Assembly: GCA_030600745.1 (NCBI GenBank)
Contig: JAUVLL010000096.1
Span: 1-9,465, forward strand
Direction of reading: 5' to 3'
DNA: 9,465 nt
DNA from: Spirochaetaceae bacterium
Lineage (GTDB): Bacteria > Spirochaetota > Spirochaetia > B11-G9
Positions 1 to 7,347 of the stretch are shown here, piece by piece (position 1 is the stretch's first letter; every line of letters starts with the position of its first letter). A model generated the notes under the pieces. That model was not told the origin of the DNA and did no database searches. It saw only the letters and a program-made list of their open reading frames with translations. Both the position numbers and the translations under genes were made by a program.

Positions 1-2
1 TA

Positions 3-227
3 TTTGATCAGAAATTTGTAAGCAATAGTGAAAATTTCCTTAAATTTCCAATAATGTTCGGAATCAGCTCAAGAAACGGAAGATTAATAAGCGGAAATAC
101 TATCCTGAAAGAGGCAGATACTGCACTGAAAAAAGCAATGAGAGATAAAAACTTTCCAATAATTGGATTCAGGCCGAATCCTGCCCGTTATCGTGAATAT
201 CTATCGAAATTAAAGTCTAAGTCTTAA
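3..227 (+). CDS. C-terminal end of a GGDEF-like domain protein (partial, start outside window)
   Basis: An open frame runs from the left window edge to a TAA at 225-227, giving 74 visible residues. The stretch ILKEADTALKKAM at about residues 35-47 resembles the end of GGDEF diguanylate cyclase domains (a leucine, then AD-x-AL-x-x-A). The preceding FPIMFGISS at residues 15-23 sits where the S-[IV]-G-[IV]-A strand lies in that family. The usual closing K-x-x-GRN is absent: the sequence continues as MRDKNFPIIGFRPNP, then a short basic tail. The domain may therefore be a degenerate GGDEF that does not make cyclic di-GMP. The catalytic GGDEF loop would lie upstream of the window, so activity cannot be judged. 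The gene is convergent with rnz, with 13 nt between stops and no clear terminator hairpin. Coding status is fairly sure; the family is tentative because only one motif is visible. Confidence 0.5.
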   Translation, partial: FDQKFVSNSENFLKFPIMFGISSRNGRLISGNTILKEADTALKKAMRDKNFPIIGFRPNPARYREYLSKLKSKS

Positions 228-240
228 TATTTGTTTAAAA

Positions 241-1170
241 CTATTCATCATAGGGGATATCAATCTGCTGCCCATCTCTTGTAAGAAACGTATCAGGAAA
301 AATAGACTTTGCTTCTTCCAGTAGTCCTGAAAGATCATACTTTGTATACCTGGGGCTGTAATGAATTAATCCCATTTTTTTTATTCCACCTGCATCAGCT
401 GTTAGTTTAGCCGCTTGTGATGATGTCATGTGTTTTTTCTCCTTTGCACTATCTTCAAGGTCAGATTTGAACATCCCCTCACAAATTAAAAGATCTGAAT
501 CTCTGACATAATCTGAAATTTCCGGAAAATACTGTGTATCAGTAACAAAACTCACTTTTCTACCAGGTCTGGGAAGACCTATCACGTCAGATGTATGGAC
601 AACATTTCCATTATCAAGCATAACATCTTTACCATTTTGCAACTCTGACCAAAGAGGCCCCATAGGTACATTACTCTTTATTGCCTTATCCGGGAAAAAT
701 ACTCCCGGTCGTTCCTCCTCAATGAGAGAGTATCCTATACAAGGCTTTGTATGACGAAGAGGGAACGCAATAACTGAAAATCCATCCCCTTTATAAACAA
801 TACCAGGTTTTGTAACCTCTTTAACGATAATTTCATAATTAATATACATATCAAGTACTTTTCTATTCATCTCAACATATTCTTTAATTTTTGGCGGACC
901 TATAATATAGAGCGGCTCTTGTCTTTCAACCTGGCTTGAAAGCATCAGGATTCCAGGAAGCCCGGTTACATGGTCTGCATGAGTATGACTAATAAAAATT
1001 ACCGAGATTTTCTTCCATTTCAAATTTAGTTTTCGCAAAGATACTTGTGTACCCTCTCCACTATCAAAAAGGAAAAGCTCCCCTTCTCTCCGCAAAAGAA
1101 CAGAAGTAAGAAAACGACCGGGGAGAGGCATCATACCCCCGGTTCCAAGAACAAATAATTCAAGATTCAT
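241..1170 (-). CDS. rnz: Ribonuclease Z (tRNA 3'-end endonuclease)
   Basis: Short-form RNase Z of 309 residues, the usual length. It is a zinc-dependent metallo-beta-lactamase nuclease that cuts tRNA precursors after the discriminator base in the cytoplasm. Seen here: DSGEGTQ at 36-42; the metal motif HTHADH at 62-67; further metal ligands H140, D211 and H270 (in HYSPRY, 270-275); the flexible-arm region around 155-195 with VPMGPLWSELQNG typical of the family; and a late HMTSSQAAKLTADAG (247-261) matching the family's His/Ala-rich segment. All expected catalytic residues are present, so it should be active. The ATG follows AGAGG by 8 nt, and this ribosome site overlaps the clpC stop codon, implying coupled translation. 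It is the last gene of the mcsA-mcsB-clpC-rnz unit. No functional link between tRNA maturation and ClpC is evident beyond co-transcription. Confidence 0.95.
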   Translation of the reverse strand: MNLELFVLGTGGMMPLPGRFLTSVLLRREGELFLFDSGEGTQVSLRKLNLKWKKISVIFISHTHADHVTGLPGILMLSSQVERQEPLYIIGPPKIKEYVEMNRKVLDMYINYEIIVKEVTKPGIVYKGDGFSVIAFPLRHTKPCIGYSLIEEERPGVFFPDKAIKSNVPMGPLWSELQNGKDVMLDNGNVVHTSDVIGLPRPGRKVSFVTDTQYFPEISDYVRDSDLLICEGMFKSDLEDSAKEKKHMTSSQAAKLTADAGGIKKMGLIHYSPRYTKYDLSGLLEEAKSIFPDTFLTRDGQQIDIPYDE

Positions 1171-1181
1171 AATTTTAACCT

Positions 1182-3677
1182 CTAAGAACGTACAGCTGTC
1201 TTAATTTCAACAGTATTCGGTTTATTAATTTTAAAAAATATTTTGCCTTTCCTGAGGCTGGTATTTATTCTGCTGCCATAAGGACATTCACCTTGAAGTA
1301 TCTGCAATGATAAAGGATCTTCAATCTCTTTTTGTATTGCCCTTCTTAATGGCCTTGCTCCAAACTTGACATCAAATCCGGAATCAATTAGAAATTCCTT
1401 AACTGATTTTTTAATTTCAATCACAATATTCATCTGAAGCAATCTCATTTTAACTTCATCAAGTAACACTTCCAGTATTTCCTTTAAGTTTTCTCTTGAT
1501 AAACTCTCAAAAACTATTATCTCATCAACTCTATTAATAAATTCAGGTCTAAAAAGTCTTTTGAGTTGATTCATGGCTGAAGCCTTTATCTCAGTATAAT
1601 TAAGAACTCCTTCATGGGTCTTGAAACCAAGAGCACTCTCCTGGGTAATCTCTCTTGCACCTGCATTTGATGTCATTATTAGAACAGTGTTCCGGAATGA
1701 TACCTTATGCCCCAAATTGTCCTGAAGTTCACCTTCTTCCAATACCTGGAGAAGAAGATTAAAAACATCAGGATGTGCTTTTTCTATTTCATCCAATAAA
1801 ATAACACTATAAGGTCTTCTTCGTATCTTTTCAGTCAGCAAACCGCCTTCTTCATATCCTATATAACCAGGAGGTGCCCCTACCAATCGACTTATATTAT
1901 GTTTTTCCATGAAATCTGACATATCAATTCTAATTAAAGCATCATTATCTCCAAATAAAAATTGTGCAAGAGTTTTAGCAAGTAGAGTTTTTCCTACTCC
2001 TGTAGGCCCAAGAAAAATAAATGATCCCATAGGTCTGTCAGGAGATGACAATCCTGTCCTGGCTCTTCTTATACTTGATGCTATAGCAGCTATCGCTTCA
2101 TTCTGTCCAATTACTGTTTTATGCAATTCTGCTTCTGTTTCAAGTAACCTTTCCGATTCCGTTTGAGCTATTCGCGCCAGAGGAATACCAGTCATTTCTG
2201 AAATTACATTCTCTATATCTATTTCATTAACTATTACTCTTTTCTTTTCTCTTATGTTATGCCAGCTTTTATTAAAAATATCAATTTTTAATTTAAGGTT
2301 ACGCACCTTATCACGTACTGCTGCTGCTTTCTCATAATCCTGGTTACTGACCAGGTTCTTTTTTTGTCTTGTTAAATCATCAATTTCCTGTTCCAGATTT
2401 TTTAAACCCTCCGGTCTGACAGCATTTTCAATCCGCTTAACAGAACCTGCCTCATCTATAAGATCAATAGCTTTATCCGGTAAAAAACGATCAGTTATAT
2501 ATCGATTTGATACTACTGCTGCAATTCGAATTGCTTCTTTAGTATAAGTTACATAATGATGCTCCTCATATTTCGATATTATACCCTCAAGGATCTCAAC
2601 TGTTTCTTCAATTCCTGGTTCATCTATAAAAACAGGCTGAAATCTTCTTTCAAGAGCAGCATCCTTCTCAATATACTTTCTATACTCTCTTAAAGTTGTA
2701 GCCCCAATACACTGAAGTTCTCCTCTGGAGAGAGCCGGTTTCAACATATTTGAAGCATCAATGGAACCCTCTGCACCACCGGCTCCTATTATCATGTGCA
2801 GTTCATCAATAAACAGAATAATATTACCTACTGAACGAATTTCTTTCATAACTCTCTTCAGACGCTCTTCAAACTCTCCCCTATATTTTGTACCCGCAAT
2901 TAAAGAAGCAATATCAAGGGTAAGCACCCTTTTACCAGTCAGGATGTCAGGACCTTCACCAGAAACAATTATTTGAGCAAGACCTTCAACTATGGCAGTT
3001 TTACCTACTCCAGGCTCACCAATAAGTACAGGGTTATTTTTTGTACGTCTTGCAAGTATTTGTATAACTCTCTTAATCTCTTTTTTCCGTCCAATTACGG
3101 GATCAAGTTTATTAAGACGTGCATATTCTGTCAGATCCCGTGAAAACTCATCAATAGTAGGTGTTCCCTTTGTGTTGATATTGGATTGTTTATGCTTTAC
3201 CGACTGTACAGGAATATTATGTTTTTTCATTGGCGGCTCATTTTTTCGCAGTTTTATAATTGAATTTCTTATTTCTTCCTGCCCAACAGAATATTTAAAT
3301 AGAAAGCGCTGAACAATACTGCCAGTCTCCATTACTGATGCCAATAGTAGATGTTCTGTACCAATATATTGAAAACCCATTTTCCTTGCTTCTTCTGCTG
3401 AACCTTCAAGTATATTCTTACCCCTATGAGATGGAGGTACATCTCCTAAAATATAGCCTGAATGTTTCTTGGGAATATTCTTTTCTATTTCAACCTGTAG
3501 TGCTACCGGATCCACATTCAATGATCGCAGGACTCTGAAGCCAAGCCCCTCTCCGTCTTTTAGCAATGCCAGAATAATATGTTCCGGCAGTAATTGATCA
3601 GAATGGAAACGCTTTGCCTCTTCCTGAGCATATATAGTTAATATTCGTTGTGCACGTTGTGTAAGACCCTTAAACAT
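1182..3677 (-). CDS. clpC: ClpC-type AAA+ unfoldase, ATPase subunit of Clp protease
   Basis: An 831-residue class I Hsp100 protein that unfolds substrates and threads them into ClpP. Order of parts: double Clp N-domain (1-145), with Glu32 and Glu108 at the places where Bacillus ClpC binds phosphoarginine (the first motif is LPEH rather than GTEH, the second is GTEH); a polar linker (about 146-173); AAA+ module 1 with Walker A GEPGVGKT (220-227) and Walker B ILFIDE (287-292); a middle domain with a UVR-like coiled coil (about 425-470, DYEKAAAVRDKV); AAA+ module 2 with GPTGVGKT (557-564) and VILLDE (625-630); the ClpP-docking loop SALGF (681-685); and a C-terminal D2-small domain (FGARPLRRAIQKEIED). 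The short middle domain separates it from ClpB. GGAGG lies 6 nt before the ATG. It follows mcsB by 15 nt, so adaptor and unfoldase are made together. No clpP is in the window. Confidence 0.95.
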   Translation of the reverse strand: MFKGLTQRAQRILTIYAQEEAKRFHSDQLLPEHIILALLKDGEGLGFRVLRSLNVDPVALQVEIEKNIPKKHSGYILGDVPPSHRGKNILEGSAEEARKMGFQYIGTEHLLLASVMETGSIVQRFLFKYSVGQEEIRNSIIKLRKNEPPMKKHNIPVQSVKHKQSNINTKGTPTIDEFSRDLTEYARLNKLDPVIGRKKEIKRVIQILARRTKNNPVLIGEPGVGKTAIVEGLAQIIVSGEGPDILTGKRVLTLDIASLIAGTKYRGEFEERLKRVMKEIRSVGNIILFIDELHMIIGAGGAEGSIDASNMLKPALSRGELQCIGATTLREYRKYIEKDAALERRFQPVFIDEPGIEETVEILEGIISKYEEHHYVTYTKEAIRIAAVVSNRYITDRFLPDKAIDLIDEAGSVKRIENAVRPEGLKNLEQEIDDLTRQKKNLVSNQDYEKAAAVRDKVRNLKLKIDIFNKSWHNIREKKRVIVNEIDIENVISEMTGIPLARIAQTESERLLETEAELHKTVIGQNEAIAAIASSIRRARTGLSSPDRPMGSFIFLGPTGVGKTLLAKTLAQFLFGDNDALIRIDMSDFMEKHNISRLVGAPPGYIGYEEGGLLTEKIRRRPYSVILLDEIEKAHPDVFNLLLQVLEEGELQDNLGHKVSFRNTVLIMTSNAGAREITQESALGFKTHEGVLNYTEIKASAMNQLKRLFRPEFINRVDEIIVFESLSRENLKEILEVLLDEVKMRLLQMNIVIEIKKSVKEFLIDSGFDVKFGARPLRRAIQKEIEDPLSLQILQGECPYGSRINTSLRKGKIFFKINKPNTVEIKTAVRS

Positions 3678-3683
3678 CGGGTG

Positions 3684-3688
3684 CCTCC
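3684..3688 (-). promoter_or_regulatory. Strong ribosome binding site of clpC
   Basis: GGAGG (minus strand) sits in the 15-nt mcsB-clpC gap, 6 nt before the ATG at 3675-3677. It fixes the clpC start. It is stronger than anything before mcsB, suggesting clpC is translated independently and more efficiently. Confidence 0.75.
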
Positions 3689-3692
3689 AATT

Positions 3693-4742
3693 TTATTTAT
3701 CAAGACCTAATGAATTTCTAATCATTTCAGCACGTTTTGAATCAATTATTAGATTATCACTATCACTATTTCCAATTAAATACTGAATATGAGCTTTTTG
3801 AGACAAAAGTAATAAAGAGTTTACTGTACCTATATCCATCTTCGACCAACCAAGCACTATACCAAGTCTAATATCAGTTAAAGCACTGACAGCTTCTGCT
3901 GAGTTTAACAATCTGCAATGTTTAATAAGACCAATTGAACGGTAATGCCTGTCTTCAAGCTCAATCTTTTTTCTATGAACAAGTTCAGCTCTGGCCTGCC
4001 TCTCATAATCTACTAATTTTATACAAGTTTTTGCAAGTTTATCTATATACTCTTCTTCTTTATTTCCAATAGCTAATCCATTTGAAATTTGATAGATATC
4101 GCCTAATGACCCATCATCATTACCCAAATAACCTTTAACTGTAAATTCTCCTTCAAGAGAAGATTTTATAGCTCGGTCAAACAGGGACAAATTGACCAGA
4201 GCAGGTAAATGCAGCATAACAGATACTTTTAATCCTGTTCCTGAATTCCTTATATTCTCATTTAAATAACCGAATTCAAATGAAACTGCAAAATCAAGCA
4301 ATTTCTCAAGCCTTGATTCCAGTATATTTACTGTGCTGTATGCATCCTCCAAATCCAAACCACTTCGATATTCAGCAATCAGTAGATGGTCATGCTCATT
4401 TATCATACATGCTGTTTTCTGATCTTTACTTAAAATAAAAGTTTTATTTCTGGTGATAGTAAAATTTTGTGAAATTAGATTTCTTTCAGCCAGCATTCTT
4501 CTTTCTATGCTGTTTAGACTGTCAACAGAAAATATATCCATCCCGCCGTCGGTCATTTCAAATGCTTCTACAATAATATTCTTTACCCGCTCTTCATCTT
4601 TTAATTCCATTTTATTCGGGAAAAGAAACCCTGTTAAATTTCTTGACAGCCTGACTCTGGTAGAAATTACAACATCTTCCTCTTTACCTCCATCTCTGAA
4701 CCATCCAGGTATCTCTTTTAATGATAAAGTACTATTCATCAT
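3693..4742 (-). CDS. mcsB: McsB-family protein arginine kinase homologue, probably catalytically dead
   Basis: 349 residues from the chosen ATG at 4740-4742, close to Bacillus McsB (about 363). The family uses ATP to phosphorylate protein arginines for ClpCP degradation. Family identity is clear: STRVRLSRN (27-35), MINEHDH (113-119), SGTGLKVSVMLHLPALV (167-183), GDIYQISN (214-221) and IELEDRHYRS (260-269). Key positions differ from active McsB and arginine kinases: the second Glu of NEED is His117; the Arg three residues after that motif is Leu121; the Cys matching Bacillus C167 is Asn163; the Arg of GTGLRAS is Lys172; the loop Arg is Lys203; and the loop Glu matching E212 is Asn208. Arg29 and Arg31 are kept. 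The phosphoarginine-sensing RDxxRA motif reads IDSKRA (333-338). I infer a pseudokinase acting as adaptor or regulator. The start overlaps mcsA by 11 nt; the next ATG (4739) is equally possible, and the frame stays open upstream as far as a TTG at 4763. Confidence 0.88.
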   Translation of the reverse strand: MMNSTLSLKEIPGWFRDGGKEEDVVISTRVRLSRNLTGFLFPNKMELKDEERVKNIIVEAFEMTDGGMDIFSVDSLNSIERRMLAERNLISQNFTITRNKTFILSKDQKTACMINEHDHLLIAEYRSGLDLEDAYSTVNILESRLEKLLDFAVSFEFGYLNENIRNSGTGLKVSVMLHLPALVNLSLFDRAIKSSLEGEFTVKGYLGNDDGSLGDIYQISNGLAIGNKEEEYIDKLAKTCIKLVDYERQARAELVHRKKIELEDRHYRSIGLIKHCRLLNSAEAVSALTDIRLGIVLGWSKMDIGTVNSLLLLSQKAHIQYLIGNSDSDNLIIDSKRAEMIRNSLGLDK

Positions 4743-5247
4743 CAAATCCAAATCCAGCATCAATATTTGTAAGTTTATCTCTTATTATGACTGCATTTTC
4801 ATATTCCTCGTTTATTACAGCTTCTTCTAATTCTCTTTTAAGATTTTCTTTATCAATAAGAATTGTTTTATATGCTTTTAATCTGACAGGGAGCTTCCCT
4901 GTGTGAAATATATACGATCCATTCATGGAGATATTAGCAGCAATACTGCTTCTAAAGGAAGCATAACAATTTGGACAACCAACCTGTCCGTCTTTTTCCA
5001 TTTCAGAAACCTTAGTACCGCATGTACTGCATTTCTCAGATTCATTTTTTGATTTTTCAGGTAATGCACTATTCTTAATAAATCCTGTAAGCAGTTTAGA
5101 AAAGGAAAAATCAAAAGAATTACCACCCTTTGAAATACCATTCTTTGATGCACAGTCTCTGCATAGATGCATTTCGTATACATCTTCACCTATAATCTGC
5201 TGTACATGAAAAACTGCTGTTTTTTTCTTACAAATTTCACAAATCAT
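4732..5247 (-). CDS. mcsA: McsA-like zinc-finger/UVR protein, McsB activator
   Basis: 171 residues, about the size of Bacillus McsA (185). Four CxxC pairs are visible: C3/C6, C29/C32, C73/C76 and C91/C94, enough for two treble-clef-like zinc sites. A C-terminal UVR segment follows (about 134-162, with EEYENAVIIRDKL), the motif shared by UvrB, UvrC and the ClpC middle domain. In Bacillus, McsA binds and stimulates McsB and helps couple it to ClpC. No cysteine is missing here, which contrasts with the altered active site of the neighbouring McsB. It is the first gene of the mcsA-mcsB-clpC-rnz unit. AGGG lies 8 nt before the ATG at 5245-5247. Between residues 45 and 70 lies a low-complexity Ser/Asn/Lys linker joining the two zinc modules. 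Its end overlaps the mcsB start, so the two are probably made in matched amounts. Confidence 0.9.
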   Translation of the reverse strand: MICEICKKKTAVFHVQQIIGEDVYEMHLCRDCASKNGISKGGNSFDFSFSKLLTGFIKNSALPEKSKNESEKCSTCGTKVSEMEKDGQVGCPNCYASFRSSIAANISMNGSYIFHTGKLPVRLKAYKTILIDKENLKRELEEAVINEEYENAVIIRDKLTNIDAGFGFDDE

Positions 5248-5307
5248 TATTGTATCCCTGTATTAATAATAACAAAAAACCAACTTATATGCAGGTAGAA
5301 TTTTATT

Positions 5308-5336
5308 AATATACAAATTTTATTTAAAAATAACAA
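5308..5336 (-). promoter_or_regulatory. Predicted sigma70-type promoter of mcsA-mcsB-clpC-rnz
   Basis: On the minus strand, TTGTTA (5331-5336) and TATATT (5308-5313) are separated by exactly 17 nt and lie in the only sizeable gap (112 bp) upstream of mcsA. This would start transcription near 5301, leaving a leader of about 54 nt. Matches to consensus are 4/6 and 5/6. The region is very AT-rich, so chance matches are likely. I see no CtsR-type heptamer direct repeat and no CIRCE inverted repeat, so heat-shock control of the Bacillus kind is not supported. Confidence 0.45.
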
Positions 5337-5359
5337 TCTTAATACCAAAAAAGATTTAT

Positions 5360-6676
5360 TTACTCCCAAAATCTATGTTTTCGTAAAATATCCATTGGTT
5401 TCAACCTGCCAGCCTTTATTGCAGGGAAATAAGCTGCTGCAGTCGAAAGAAGTATTGTTAATGAAGATATTATCAGGATTTCAGAAATATTGAGTTTTAT
5501 TGGAATTTTTTCCAGATAATATGCAGTATCAATCAATACTATTCCACGGTCGGCAAGAGTAAAAAACGGTGATATAATAATCTGCAAAACAATATAAGCA
5601 TTATTAATAATTAACTCTGCAATTGTAATAATTCCATTAATATTTACCGCAATCATTAAACCGGTTAATAAACCGGTAAAGGTTCCTGCCAAACCTATAA
5701 TAAATCCAATATATACAAAAGCTCTTGTAATCAAAAACGAAGATACTCCTGTACTCTTCAACATGGCAATCTCAGCTTCCTTTTCCATTACAAGCATAAC
5801 TACTGCCGAAGAGATATTTATAGCTGCTACCAATACAATAACTATCATAATAAAAAGCAGAATCGTTTTTGTGGTATTAAAACTATCTATCATACTTCGT
5901 TCAAGATCATACCAGTTTGAAACAAGGAAACCTGAATTAAGTTGATTTCTAATATTAGATGTCTGTTTTTCAATATTATTAAATGGATCGTCCAGCTTTA
6001 CAGCAATAAACGAACTGCCTTTTCCCTTAAACAGGGTTTTACCTTTTTCTATATTAATATATATACTCAGGGCATCCAGCTCATAGTAACCAGTAGAGAA
6101 TATACCTCTTACTGTCAAATATGATGGTTTTAATACAGGACGGCGTCCGGGGACCTTTCTGGCAGTTAGAATCTTTATTCTATCTCCCGGTATAACTTCT
6201 AAAATTCGCGCAACTTCAGAACTCAGCATTGCAGAATCCCTTGTATCCAGTATAAATTCACCGGACTCAATGTTAATATATTCTTTAACTGAAATATCAA
6301 TATCCAAATAATTTTCAGGTAATGCTTTGAAACTTATACCTGTTCTTCCTTCTTTCGAGTATGCAAGGCCAAGACCTGTTATTACCGGAAAGACAGCTTT
6401 TACACCTGAGAAATTTGCAATTTCATTTATTGTATCTTCTTCAACTTCGGGATCAAGTTGATTATAGTTCCTGACTTGCAGATGGTATGATCCAATTTCC
6501 ATATAGCGACGGGTAATGCCCTCTATCATCCCGCTGGAGATCTCGAGAACAACAATAAGAGGAATAAGTGATAAACCTATTCCCAGAACGGCCCCTAAAA
6601 GATTTTTATTAGTTACTAATTTATTTTTTCCGGCAAAAAACTTTACAGCAAGAAAAAAAGCACGTCTATTTATCAT
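5360..6676 (-). CDS. LolC/LolE-family ABC transporter permease (second permease)
   Basis: A 438-residue inner-membrane protein of the MacB/FtsX permease superfamily, LolC/E branch. In Gram-negative bacteria such proteins pair with LolD to pull lipoproteins out of the inner membrane. Seen: a basic N-terminus, TM1 at about 27-50, a large extracytoplasmic domain (about 51-268, MacB-like core), TM2 at about 271-297, the EKEAEIAMLKSTG coupling region (298-310) that contacts the ATPase, TM3 at about 317-345, an extra hydrophobic stretch (about 361-373), the family motif YYLEKIPIKL (386-395), TM4 at about 398-418, and a C-terminal LKPMDILR. It is slightly longer than the E. coli proteins (about 400-414). 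Its ATG overlaps the lolD stop as ATGA, with no strong ribosome site, so translation is probably coupled. It cannot be assigned firmly to LolC or LolE from sequence alone. Confidence 0.88.
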   Translation of the reverse strand: MINRRAFFLAVKFFAGKNKLVTNKNLLGAVLGIGLSLIPLIVVLEISSGMIEGITRRYMEIGSYHLQVRNYNQLDPEVEEDTINEIANFSGVKAVFPVITGLGLAYSKEGRTGISFKALPENYLDIDISVKEYINIESGEFILDTRDSAMLSSEVARILEVIPGDRIKILTARKVPGRRPVLKPSYLTVRGIFSTGYYELDALSIYINIEKGKTLFKGKGSSFIAVKLDDPFNNIEKQTSNIRNQLNSGFLVSNWYDLERSMIDSFNTTKTILLFIMIVIVLVAAINISSAVVMLVMEKEAEIAMLKSTGVSSFLITRAFVYIGFIIGLAGTFTGLLTGLMIAVNINGIITIAELIINNAYIVLQIIISPFFTLADRGIVLIDTAYYLEKIPIKLNISEILIISSLTILLSTAAAYFPAIKAGRLKPMDILRKHRFWE

Positions 6677-7347
6677 AACTCAGCCAGTTTGCCATTTTCC
6701 AGTTTAAGTTGTATGTCACCTTTTTCAGCAAGAGTTCTATCATGTGTAACCAGTAATAATGTTTTTCCATGATTTTTTACAAGCTCAAATAATAACTCTT
6801 CCACCTTCCTTGAATTACCATCATCAAGATTCCCTGTCGGCTCATCTGCAAGTATAATTCCGGGATCATTTATAAGTGATCTTACAACAGCAACTCGCTG
6901 CCTTTCTCCACCGGAGAGCTGTGAAGGCAGATGGTCCAATCTCCCGCCAAGTCCTACTTCGTTTAGTAATTCTCTTGCTCTGTTTTGAGCTTCTGCTTTT
7001 TTCACTCCCGTCATATAAGCGGGCAGCATTACGTTTTCAACTGCAGTAAAATCTTTTAAAAGATAATGAAACTGGAAAATGAGACCTATACTTTTTGATC
7101 TGAATAAAGCCAGATCATTTTCACTCAGCAAGTGCACAAAATGACCATCAACAACAATCGTTCCGCTTGTTAAGCTATCCATCCCTGAAATCAGGTTCAA
7201 TAAGGTGCTTTTCCCGCTTCCACTGCTTCCTGTGAGTATTACTCTGGTATTAAGTTCAACAGCAAGGTTTAAATCTGTAAGTATCCTGAGGTGTTCAACT
7301 CCGTTATGATACGATTTATATAGATTTTTTATCAGGATTTTATTCAT
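6673..7347 (-). CDS. lolD: LolD-type ABC transporter ATP-binding protein
   Basis: A 224-residue ATPase, the normal LolD size, that powers lipoprotein release by the flanking permeases. Seen: Walker A GSSGSGKST (40-48); Q-loop in FQFHYLLKDFTAVENV (91-106), a stretch strongly typical of LolD; signature LSGGERQR (144-151); Walker B IILADEP (164-170) followed by TGNLD; and H-loop His202. Nothing catalytic is missing. The frame remains open upstream to 7461, but I chose the ATG at 7345-7347 because GGAGG lies 9 nt before it and homology begins there with MNKILIKNLYKSY. The longer form would run through the upstream permease gene and add an unrelated leader. The gene overlaps the end of the upstream permease by 8 nt and the start of the downstream one by 4 nt. 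MacB- or FtsE-type ATPases are related alternatives, but both neighbours are LolC/E-like. Confidence 0.92.
   Translation of the reverse strand: MNKILIKNLYKSYHNGVEHLRILTDLNLAVELNTRVILTGSSGSGKSTLLNLISGMDSLTSGTIVVDGHFVHLLSENDLALFRSKSIGLIFQFHYLLKDFTAVENVMLPAYMTGVKKAEAQNRARELLNEVGLGGRLDHLPSQLSGGERQRVAVVRSLINDPGIILADEPTGNLDDGNSRKVEELLFELVKNHGKTLLLVTHDRTLAEKGDIQLKLENGKLAEL

Noticed and set aside
207..229. Direct repeat AAGTCT and flanking TTAA near the convergent gene ends, possible bidirectional terminator
   Set aside because: It encodes the Lys/Ser tail of the plus-strand gene and does not form a convincing hairpin.
2992..3312. Plus-strand open frame opposite clpC
   Set aside because: Antisense shadow of a strongly conserved ClpC coding region; composition shows no protein family. 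The same holds for the other plus-strand frames from 1909 to 9148.
4923..5189. Second minus-strand frame inside mcsA
   Set aside because: Overlaps the whole zinc-finger region of McsA in another frame and resembles no protein; McsA is clearly the real product.
5335..5356. AATCTT / AAGATT inverted repeat after the second permease, possible terminator
   Set aside because: Only a 6-bp AT-rich stem with a 10-nt loop; the following T-rich run is interrupted, and the repeat overlaps the promoter candidate. Too weak to call.
5658..5682. Repeated AAACCGGT blocks inside the second permease gene
   Set aside because: Falls in the coding stretch for the Gly/Leu/Thr-rich TM3; explained by repeated residues, with no sign of a site.
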